Below are positions 1 to 6,592 of a DNA stretch of 41,568 nucleotides, in pieces. The position numbers were made by a program, and so were the translations under genes. The notes below the pieces were generated by a model. The model had not been told where the DNA came from. It did not search any database and worked only from the letters and a program-made list of their open reading frames with translations. The stretch spans positions 1-41,568 of the forward strand of contig JBEHYA010000007.1 in the NCBI GenBank assembly GCA_048498415.1, in the 5' to 3' direction. The DNA comes from JBEHYA01 sp048498415. GTDB lineage: Bacteria; Pseudomonadota; Alphaproteobacteria; UBA9219; RGZA01. Each line of letters starts with the position of its first letter. The stretch's first letter is position 1.

Positions 1-464
1 TGACCGCTGCGGCCGGCGCCGATATAGCGCGCCAAAAGCATGCTGCAGGACGGGCGCGGCACACGCCAGAAAACAATCTGGATATGCTGTGTATCGCGCG
101 GGCAGGAACCCCACGCGACATTCGAACCGATGCTGACGCCACCCCCGCCGCTCGGCGCGGTGCCCCACGGGTTGACGGTCTGGGTGCCGGCGCCGTTGAT
201 CATATCGGCGGGCAGTAATTTGGAAGTGACCATATTGGCGGTATAATCGCCCGCATCCAGCGCGGAACTGGAGGCGTACATGCTGCGCACGGTGCCGGTG
301 ACGGTCGCGACTTCCGCCAGCGCCCGGTTGACGCGGGCATTATCGGCGGCGGCGGCAGCGGCAAGCCACACGGCGGCGATGATCATGCCAGCAATGATCA
401 GCACGATGGCCGCTTCGACCAGGGTCATGCCATTGCGGGGGTAAGAAAAAAGAGTGCGGCGCAT
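1..464 (-). CDS. Type IVb (PilS-like) prepilin, 3' end outside window
   Basis: Reading leftward from an ATG at 462-464 the frame stays open to the window edge (154 codons), so the C-terminus is missing. Residues 1-12 are a short basic leader ending in Asn-Gly, followed by MTLVEAAIVLIIAGMIIA, a textbook class III signal: prepilin peptidase cleaves after Gly, leaves Met1, and keeps Glu at position 5 ahead of a hydrophobic helix. The following part (a helix ending SMYASS, then a Lys-Leu-Leu-Pro segment and Val-Asn-Pro-Trp-Gly) fits PilS-type pilins of type IVb or conjugative thin pili. It would be assembled as a pilus subunit across the envelope. An in-frame ATG at 471-473 adds three residues; neither start has a clear ribosome binding site. 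It is divergent from the pseudokinase gene at 639. Family assignment is good; whether it is a major or minor pilin cannot be told. Confidence 0.8.
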   Translation of the reverse strand, partial: MRRTLFSYPRNGMTLVEAAIVLIIAGMIIAAVWLAAAAAADNARVNRALAEVATVTGTVRSMYASSSALDAGDYTANMVTSKLLPADMINGAGTQTVNPWGTAPSGGGGVSIGSNVAWGSCPRDTQHIQIVFWRVPRPSCSMLLARYIGAGRSG

Positions 465-638
465 GCTGCCCATGCTGGCCAGCCAAGATTAAGAACCGAT
501 TAATTTTCGCTCGCGTCGGGCGTGATCCACACGCAAAAGAAACGGTTTTAATTGGCGTTTTGCGCGTCACGCTACTTGACGGGCACGGGCGGCGAAGGCC
601 ATGCTTTTGGCTCACGCCCACGCCTTGCCGCAGCTTCA

Positions 639-2624
639 ATGATCCTCCTTCACGACCGCATCGAGATCGACCCCGAACGCGCCCTGCCGGAACTGGACAC
701 CGCGTTCGCCAAAGCCTATGTGGCGCGTCCGCGCGGGCAGGCGGCGGAGGGCGAGCTTTTCGCGCTGGTGGGCCAGAGCCTTCTTCCCGTGCGCACCGAT
801 TTGCTGCAGTCGGCGCGCGGGCTGCATCACAACGCCGTGATGCGCGTGAAAGATGCCGGCCCGGTGCCCTGGGCGCCGGCGGGCCGCGTGCTGTACGCCT
901 TTGTTTATGAAAGGCCGCCCGGCAAGCGCCTGGCGCCGCTGGGCCAGACCACGTTCCCGGCGCTGGGGGAAGCGGATATCGTGGAGCGCCTGGTGCGCCC
1001 GTTGGCGCTTGGGCTAACCGAACTTTCGCGCCTTGGCCTGTCGCATGGCGCGGTGCGGCCCGATAATTTATTTGTGACAGCCACCGGCGCGGTGCTGGGC
1101 GATTTCCTGAATATGCCGGCCGGCTTCGGCCAGACGGCGGCGTTCGAGACGATCGAACGCGGCGCGGCGCCGGTGCTGGGCCGCGGCCCCAGCAACGGCG
1201 GCGACGATTTATATGCGCTGGGCGTCACGCTGATTGCCGCGCTCACGGGCGAAGTGCCGCTGAAGGATCTTGGCGATGACGCGGTCGTGCAATTGAAGAT
1301 GGAGCGCGGGAGCTATCTGGCGCTGATGGGCGAGCGGCGCTTTCCCGGCCTTGGCGATTTTCTGCGCGGCGTGCTGGCGGACGATGCCAAGCAGCGCTGG
1401 AACCATGCGGAGATTGCCAGCTGGCTGGAAGACCGCAAGCGCCAAGCGCCGAAGCAGGCGGCGGGCGGCACCGTAAAAGCCTCGCGGCCGCTGCGCTTTA
1501 ACAATCAGGAATACTGGCAGCCGCGCCAGGTGGCGATTGCCTTAAGTGCCGATACCAAACTGGGCGCCACGCTGATCAAGAGCGAGGAAGTGGGCCGCTG
1601 GATCGGGCACAGCCTGGCGGATGAAAACGCCGAGAAGTTTTACGAAGAAGCCATCGCCTTTACCAAGCGCCAGCGCAGCGGGCCGGAGGAAGAACGTCTG
1701 GTCACCAATGTGGCGATGATGCTGGATCCCAAGGGCCCCATCCGCTACCGCGGGGTGAAGGCGTTTCCGCAGGGCCTTGCGCTCTATCTCGCATCGCTCA
1801 TGATCGAGGAGGCCAATACGTCGATCATCGCGGAAATGATCTCGAACAACCTGCCGCTGAACTGGCTTGCCATGCAGACGGATAAGCGGCCCGATACCGT
1901 GAACGCCGTGCAGATGCTGGAACGCGCGCGCGATACGGTTGAAAAGGGCGGGCTGGGCAACGGCATTGAACGCGCGGTGTATGATTTGAACCCCGGGCTG
2001 TGCTGTTTGGCGCCGGCGCTGCGCGGCGATTACGTGCTGGGCGGGCGGGCGCTGCTGGATGCCCTGAATAAGCGCGCGCCAAACGTGGGCGCCGGCGGCC
2101 TGATGGACCGGCATGTGGCGGGTTTTATTTTAAGCCGCGACCGCAAGGTGGTGGCAACCGTGTTCCGCGCGATTGACCAGGCCGGCAACGATGCGGGCAA
2201 GCGGGGGCTGGCGCTGCTCACGCTATTTGCCGATATGCAGTACCGGCTGGGGCCGGATAGTTTGCCCGGCATTGCCAACGCGCTGCTGCCTTTAACGGAA
2301 GAAACCAGCAAGCGCTTTAAAAACCGCAGTCGGCAGGAACAGGTGCGCAAAAACCTGCGCCTCGCGGCGGGCGAAGGCAAGCTTAGCCAGATGCTGGAAC
2401 TCATCGACGATCCCGACGCGCTGGCGATTGACGAACAGGAATATAACGCCGCGCAGATTTTATATAAGGAAACGGAAAAAGAAGCGGCGCGGCTTACGGT
2501 GTATGCCGGCGACAAGCGTGGCCTGGCCGAAATCGCCGGCCAGCCGCTGGCGGCGGTGATTGCGGTTGCCCTGGCATTCGCGATTTTGCTGTGGGTTGTC
2601 ATCAAGACGTTCTGGGCGATGTAG
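639..2624 (+). CDS. Membrane-anchored protein kinase-like protein, probable pseudokinase
   Basis: 661 residues from the ATG at 639; an in-frame TTG at 552 would add 29 low-complexity residues and is less likely. The first ~240 residues resemble the C-lobe of Ser/Thr kinases: a catalytic-loop-like HGAVRPDNLF (His136, Ala138, Asn143), a DFL in place of DFG (Asp155) and DDLYALGVTLIAALTG, which matches the conserved helix F. The catalytic HRD aspartate is Ala138 and no glycine-rich ATP loop is recognisable, so it is likely a pseudokinase. The middle ~380 residues are helical and match nothing I recognise. A single hydrophobic helix lies close to the C-terminus (AAVIAVALAFAILLWVVI), so it is a tail-anchored inner-membrane protein with a cytoplasmic body. 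One base separates it from the next gene, also a membrane protein, so they are probably co-expressed. Partners unknown. Confidence 0.75.
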   Translation: MILLHDRIEIDPERALPELDTAFAKAYVARPRGQAAEGELFALVGQSLLPVRTDLLQSARGLHHNAVMRVKDAGPVPWAPAGRVLYAFVYERPPGKRLAPLGQTTFPALGEADIVERLVRPLALGLTELSRLGLSHGAVRPDNLFVTATGAVLGDFLNMPAGFGQTAAFETIERGAAPVLGRGPSNGGDDLYALGVTLIAALTGEVPLKDLGDDAVVQLKMERGSYLALMGERRFPGLGDFLRGVLADDAKQRWNHAEIASWLEDRKRQAPKQAAGGTVKASRPLRFNNQEYWQPRQVAIALSADTKLGATLIKSEEVGRWIGHSLADENAEKFYEEAIAFTKRQRSGPEEERLVTNVAMMLDPKGPIRYRGVKAFPQGLALYLASLMIEEANTSIIAEMISNNLPLNWLAMQTDKRPDTVNAVQMLERARDTVEKGGLGNGIERAVYDLNPGLCCLAPALRGDYVLGGRALLDALNKRAPNVGAGGLMDRHVAGFILSRDRKVVATVFRAIDQAGNDAGKRGLALLTLFADMQYRLGPDSLPGIANALLPLTEETSKRFKNRSRQEQVRKNLRLAAGEGKLSQMLELIDDPDALAIDEQEYNAAQILYKETEKEAARLTVYAGDKRGLAEIAGQPLAAVIAVALAFAILLWVVIKTFWAM

Positions 2625-2625
2625 C

Positions 2626-3102
2626 ATGGCGGACAAGAAAGAGAAAAAGGAAAAAGCCCCCAAGGCGGAAAAGGTCAAAAGCGGCAAGAAGGGTTTGCCG
2701 CTGCCGCTGATGATTGTGCTGGTGATCATCGGGCTGATTTTCCTCTCCATCACGCTGGTGTTGGTCGTGGGCATGCTGCCCGCCATTGTTTTGTCGGCGA
2801 CGGATCGTTCGCCCAAACGGAATTTAACGGTGGGCGTGGGCGCGCTGAATTTATCGAGCACGCTGTATGTTATTTTTGCGCTGATCAAGCGCGGGCCTAC
2901 GGTGGAATATGCCATTCAGCTGCTGATGGACCCTGCGAACTACCTGATCATGTGGGCGGGCGCGGCGCTGGCGCTTGTGCTCCACAAGGTGATCCCGGCG
3001 GTGGTGGCCCAGGCGCTGGCCGGCATGGCGGAGATCAAGATCCAGCGGTTACGCGAAAACCAGAAAGAACTGAAAAAGACCTGGGGCGACGGGGTGGGTT
3101 AA
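2626..3102 (+). CDS. Small membrane protein with lysine-rich N-terminus
   Basis: 158 residues from the ATG at 2626, one base after the preceding stop, so the two genes should be translated from one transcript. Residues 1-24 are almost all Lys, Glu and Ala (a cytoplasmic charged tail). Two clear hydrophobic helices follow (around 27-55 and 68-84), then a third near 100-125 (LIMWAGAALALVLHKVI and onward), and an amphipathic charged end. I do not recognise a family. The tight pairing with the tail-anchored pseudokinase suggests a shared membrane complex; that is inference from position only. Confidence 0.75.
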   Translation: MADKKEKKEKAPKAEKVKSGKKGLPLPLMIVLVIIGLIFLSITLVLVVGMLPAIVLSATDRSPKRNLTVGVGALNLSSTLYVIFALIKRGPTVEYAIQLLMDPANYLIMWAGAALALVLHKVIPAVVAQALAGMAEIKIQRLRENQKELKKTWGDGVG

Positions 3103-3142
3103 GACCCTGTATGCCCCTGCGCGGCTACACAAAAACCCATGT

Positions 3143-3238
3143 CGTCATGTCGGCGAAGGCCGGCATCCACGGCAGGCCGCATGACAAAGGCCTTGTATAA
3201 TGACCTATCGTGGATCCCGGCCTTCACCGGGATGACGC
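3143..3238. repeat. Palindromic element, family B (copy 1)
   Basis: Inverted arms of the type GTCGGCGAAGGCCGGCATCC and GGATCCCGGCCTTCACCGGG flank a variable centre, with GTCAT/ATGAC at the tips. Same family as 19271-19364 and 23170-23264. It fills the gap between two convergent genes. Just outside lie further inverted sequences (CACAAAAA on the left, TTTTGTGCAAAG on the right) that also flank copy 2. Confidence 0.8.
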
Positions 3239-3292
3239 GATGAGACGACGGCAGGAATTTTGTGCAAAGCCTCCTGCGCAGGTACATGCGTG

Positions 3293-4123
3293 TTATTGGT
3301 CGTGCTTGCCGGTTTTGCCGACGGCGCGCAGCCAGTCGAAGATTTGCAGGAATGAGAAGTTCGCGGGGATCAGCGGCTTGCCGGGCTGGGGCAGGAGGCC
3401 GGCGACGGGGTTATCGGTGGCGCTGGCCGCAGCGCGGGAGTCTATTTTAGGTTTGAGATCGCGCAAAGACGCGATGGCATCGAGCCACACAGGCGCCGGA
3501 ATGGTATCGGCCGGCACGCCGCCATTCTGGCGGAGTTCCGCGAGAGCGACTTTCAGGCGTTGTGCGTTTTCGCCGGCATAGCCGGCCAGCTGGCCGGAAT
3601 CGCGGAGAATGGAGATGGCCTGCGCAATGTCGATATTCCCATTGCTGAAATCGTTATACGCATCAAGGACACGGAGCGCGGTATCGGAGACGGGCCCCGC
3701 GGGAATTTCCTTGGCGTCAGGAAACAGGATGGCGGCGATATCGGCGCCATCCATCTCGTAGGAATGATACTGGTTGAGATGCAGGTGCAGCACACGCGGC
3801 TGCGTGCCGGGCTGGAATACATTCACCGCATCGACAACGCCGGTTTTCAGCGTGCAGCGCGGGCGTTCGGGCAGATAGCGCGTGAGGATCTTGAGTTTAT
3901 CAAGTTCGGGTGCGAGGGGCGAGGTAAGGGTCACGCAGTCTTCGAAATAAGGGACGCCGTTGGCGGGCGTATTGCCGGCATGGCCGCCGATATAAATGAC
4001 GAGGGCCAGCAGCACCATGCCGGCGCTGATGATCACGGCTTTTTTGAAAGTGAGTTCGCGTTTGGATTTGAGCCGGTTGATGAGCTCGCGTTCTTCGGGG
4101 CTGAGGCGCTTACCGTGCGACAT
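3293..4123 (-). CDS. Unknown membrane-anchored protein
   Basis: 276 residues. The N-terminus is charged and cytoplasmic, with one transmembrane helix at about 29-47 (AVIISAGMVLLALVIYIGG); the remaining ~230 residues should face the periplasm and hold only two cysteines (in EDCVTL and PRCTLK), which could form a disulfide. No family recognised. The ATG directly follows the dut stop codon (TAA then ATG, zero spacing), so it is probably translated by coupling from dut mRNA. Role unknown; association with dut and coaBC is positional only. Confidence 0.75.
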   Translation of the reverse strand: MSHGKRLSPEERELINRLKSKRELTFKKAVIISAGMVLLALVIYIGGHAGNTPANGVPYFEDCVTLTSPLAPELDKLKILTRYLPERPRCTLKTGVVDAVNVFQPGTQPRVLHLHLNQYHSYEMDGADIAAILFPDAKEIPAGPVSDTALRVLDAYNDFSNGNIDIAQAISILRDSGQLAGYAGENAQRLKVALAELRQNGGVPADTIPAPVWLDAIASLRDLKPKIDSRAAASATDNPVAGLLPQPGKPLIPANFSFLQIFDWLRAVGKTGKHDQ

Positions 4124-4570
4124 TTAGCGCGTGCCGGTGGAACCGAAACCGCCAGCCCCACGGGCGGAGGATTCAAGCGTGTCGACCTGCTGCCACGTGG
4201 CGCGTTCGTACTTCGCGATCACGAGCTGCGCGATGCGCATGCCGCGGGTGATGACAAAAGGCGTATCGCTGAGATTGGCGAGGATGACTTTGATTTCGCC
4301 GCGGTAATCGGCATCGATGGTGCCGGGGCCGTTTAAAAGTGTGAGACCGTTTTTGATGGCGAGGCCGGAGCGCATGCGCACCTGCGCTTCATAGCCGTCG
4401 GGCAGTGCAATGCCAATGCCGGTGGGAATGAGTGCGCGTTGCATAGGGGCGAGAATGGTATCGGCATCCACGGCGGCCAATAAATCCATACCGGCGGATT
4501 GCGCGGTGGCGTAGGCGGGCAGGCTGAGGCCTTCGGCGTGGGGGAGCAGCTGAATGGGAATGGTGGGCAT
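4124..4570 (-). CDS. dut: Deoxyuridine 5'-triphosphate nucleotidohydrolase (dUTPase)
   Basis: 148 residues, the normal size of a trimeric dUTPase. It hydrolyses dUTP to dUMP and pyrophosphate, keeping uracil out of DNA and feeding thymidylate synthesis. All five family motifs are visible: AQSAGMDLLA (motif 1), MRSGLAIK (2), GTIDADYRGE with the catalytic Asp near 86-88 (3), RGMRIAQLVI (4) and the Gly-rich C-terminal arm RGAGGFGSTG (5). The start at 4570 was chosen because the frame upstream runs through a palindromic repeat and has no conserved residues. It lies downstream of coaBC, the usual alphaproteobacterial order, but a family D repeat separates them here. Confidence 0.96.
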   Translation of the reverse strand: MPTIPIQLLPHAEGLSLPAYATAQSAGMDLLAAVDADTILAPMQRALIPTGIGIALPDGYEAQVRMRSGLAIKNGLTLLNGPGTIDADYRGEIKVILANLSDTPFVITRGMRIAQLVIAKYERATWQQVDTLESSARGAGGFGSTGTR

Positions 4571-4583
4571 GGAAAATCTTTCG

Positions 4584-4738
4584 CGTATGCACCTGCGAAG
4601 GCAGGTGCCCATGGGGCTATTAGAACAAATTATGGGAATAAAAGAAAGTTTTGTCCGTATGCCCCGTTGAAAAACGGGGCCCATTTATACGCATTTGGAT
4701 TGTGGATGGATGGACCACGGCCTTCGCCGGGGCGTGCA
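4584..4738. repeat. Palindromic element, family D (composite copy 1)
   Basis: Contains GTATGCACCTGCGAAGGCAG with its inverted partner, then GTATGCCCCGTTGAAAAACG followed by GGGGCCCAT, and an end ATGGACC to CGGGGCGTGC. The two halves look like two D elements in tandem or one inserted in another. Family D also occurs at 26036-26072, 33737-33816 and, in frame, at 36106-36187. It fills the coaBC-dut gap. Confidence 0.7.
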
Positions 4739-4740
4739 GT

Positions 4741-5916
4741 TTATTTTATAAACTGCACGATTCTATCGGCCAGCCAGATTGCGACTTCGGCTTTGGTCAT
4801 GCGGGGCCAGGGGTCGGTGGTTTTGGCGTCGACAAACAGGACTTCGTTTGAATCGCTGCCGAACACGCCTTTGCTCACATCATTGGCGAGCAGCCAGTCG
4901 CAGTTTTTACGCGCGCGCTTGGCGGCGGCTTCTTCTTTTAAATTACCGGTTTCGGCGGCAAAACCCACGACCAGACGCGGGCGGTTTTTATGGGCGGCGA
5001 TAGTTGCCAGAATATCCGGATTTTCTTCCAGCTGAAGCGTGGGCGGTGCGCTGCCTTTTTTGATTTTGATGGCGGCGGCGTTTGAAACGCGCCAGTCGGC
5101 GACGGCGGCGGCGAAGATGGCGATATCGGCGGGCAGCGCGGCCTGCGTTTCGCGCAGCATGTCGGCGGCGCTGATCACGTTAATCACGCGCGCGTTTTTG
5201 GGCGGCGGCAAGGCGGTGGGGCCGGAAATAAGCGTGACGGATGCGCCCTTTGCAGCCAGCGCTTCGGCAATGGCATAGCCCTGTTTGCCCGACGATTGAT
5301 TGCCGATGAAACGCACGGGATCGATGGCTTCATGCGTCGGCCCGGCGGTGACAATCACGCGTTTGCCCGACAGCGGCCCGGCTTTGGAAAGCTGCTGCTG
5401 GATGGCTTTGAAAATATCGGCAGGTTCCGCCAGACGCCCCATGCCGTCTTCGCCACACGCGGTATCGCCCGATGCGGGGCCCACAATGATTACGCCGCGT
5501 TGTTCTAATGTTTTGATGTTGGCTTGTGTGGCGGGTGCTTTCCACATCTCCGGATTCATGGCGGGGCAGACCATGATGGGTTTGTTGGAAGCAAGCAGCA
5601 CGGTGCTGGCAAGGTCATCGGCGACGCCATGTGCCATTTTGGCGAGCATATCGGCGGAGGCCGGCGCGACTACCATGAGATCGCTGATGCGCGACAGGCG
5701 AATGTGGCCCATTTCCTGTTCGTCGGTGAGCGAGAAAATGTCGCTATAGACTTTTTCTTCCGTGAGCGCGGCAAGCGAAAGCGGCGTGACAAACTGCGCG
5801 CCGCCACGGCTTAAAATAGGAATGACGCGCGTGCCGGCTTTTTTGAGAAGGCGCGCAAGTTCCAGCGCCTTATAGGCCGCGATGCCGCCGGTGATGATGA
5901 GGGTAACGCTTTGCAT
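4741..5916 (-). CDS. coaBC: Bifunctional phosphopantothenoylcysteine decarboxylase / phosphopantothenate-cysteine ligase
   Basis: 391 residues, the usual bifunctional length. It performs steps 2 and 3 of coenzyme A synthesis: ligation of cysteine to 4'-phosphopantothenate, then FMN-dependent decarboxylation to 4'-phosphopantetheine. The N-terminal CoaC half shows the flavoprotein start TGGIAAYKALELARLL, the PASADM segment equivalent to the PASANT motif, and PAMNPEMW. A Cys-containing GDTACGEDGMGRL marks the active-site flap. The CoaB half begins near residue 190 with VIVTAGPTHEAIDPVRF and has AAAVADWR and a KIKK segment. It starts 13 bases after the SH3-protein stop, so the two are likely co-transcribed; the upstream bases are AT-rich with no strong ribosome binding site. 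Confidence 0.96.
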   Translation of the reverse strand: MQSVTLIITGGIAAYKALELARLLKKAGTRVIPILSRGGAQFVTPLSLAALTEEKVYSDIFSLTDEQEMGHIRLSRISDLMVVAPASADMLAKMAHGVADDLASTVLLASNKPIMVCPAMNPEMWKAPATQANIKTLEQRGVIIVGPASGDTACGEDGMGRLAEPADIFKAIQQQLSKAGPLSGKRVIVTAGPTHEAIDPVRFIGNQSSGKQGYAIAEALAAKGASVTLISGPTALPPPKNARVINVISAADMLRETQAALPADIAIFAAAVADWRVSNAAAIKIKKGSAPPTLQLEENPDILATIAAHKNRPRLVVGFAAETGNLKEEAAAKRARKNCDWLLANDVSKGVFGSDSNEVLFVDAKTTDPWPRMTKAEVAIWLADRIVQFIK

Positions 5917-5929
5917 TAATATAATAATA

Positions 5930-6448
5930 TTAGTCGAATTTCTCGGACGTATAGACGCCCCACAGGCTTTCTTTTTTCATATAGCCGCGGATGCCGTCGG
6001 CTTCCACCTTGCACCATATTTCTTCGCATTTCATGATTTTGCCCATGGCGCCGGGCTGCACCTGCGCGCGTAAATTCGTCTCGTCACCCTGATGGCGGTA
6101 CATGGGCTGCAGGCCGGGGCCTTTTGCAATGAAGCCGCGTTTGCCCGACAGCGTGGCCTGATGCACCCAGCCATCGTCGCCCGCCGCATCGCGCACGCGG
6201 CGCCAGGTATCGAATTCGGCGATGATCTCCACGGGAAGGCCTTTGCGGTGGTAGACCCAGTTGATGGGATAACGCGTGCCGGGGCCGACCCGCATGTTGA
6301 CCTCATCGCTGCGCAGCGTGGCAAAGCGCGGCACCGGCAGGCCGGTGCGCTTGATGGCCGATGAAATGCCATTCACCGGCCCGCTTTCGGCGGCGAGGTT
6401 CATGGGTGCCAAGGCCAGGCACAGAAGAAGGAAAACAAGTGTTTTCAT
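5930..6448 (-). CDS. Secreted bacterial SH3-domain protein
   Basis: 172 residues with a signal peptide at 1-20 (hydrophobic run ending around LAAES), so it is exported to the periplasm. Two SH3-like (SH3_3/SH3_4) repeats follow: VNMRVGPGTRYPI with downstream WRRVRDAAGDDGWVH, and TNLRAQVQPGAMGKI with WCKVEADGIRGYMKK. Such domains commonly bind peptidoglycan or act as protein-binding modules. In many alphaproteobacteria a gene of this kind lies alone in a housekeeping operon. Here it precedes coaBC by 13 bases. Confidence 0.88.
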   Translation of the reverse strand: MKTLVFLLLCLALAPMNLAAESGPVNGISSAIKRTGLPVPRFATLRSDEVNMRVGPGTRYPINWVYHRKGLPVEIIAEFDTWRRVRDAAGDDGWVHQATLSGKRGFIAKGPGLQPMYRHQGDETNLRAQVQPGAMGKIMKCEEIWCKVEADGIRGYMKKESLWGVYTSEKFD

Positions 6449-6500
6449 GGAGCGCTATTTTTAGCGCGTTGGTGAGGGATTGGCAAATAGCCCAGAAAAA

Positions 6501-6583
6501 CATGAACATTCCGGCGCAAGCCGGAATCCAGTTTGTTTTGTGGGAAGAAAACTGGATACCAGCTTTCGCTGGTATGTACGTGA
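6501..6583. repeat. Palindromic element, family A (copy 1)
   Basis: Arms ATTCCGGCGCAAGCCGGAAT and ATACCAGCTTTCGCTGGTAT are each self-complementary and are joined by CCAGTTT/AAACTGG around a variable spacer. This gives a two-hairpin palindrome ending in a GTACGT-like tip. Other copies: 11613-11690, 26082-26160, 30847-30924, 35322-35408, 37764-37844, and a long relative at 20951-21052. It lies between the Hsp70 and SH3-protein genes. Confidence 0.85.
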
Positions 6584-6592
6584 CGTTATTTC

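Noticed and set aside
552..638. Upstream TTG start of the pseudokinase
   Set aside because: Adds 29 residues of low-complexity, antisense to the pilin upstream region; no ribosome binding site. ATG 639 preferred.
4571..4684. N-terminal extension of dUTPase
   Set aside because: Runs through a D palindrome and extends beyond the family's normal N-terminus.
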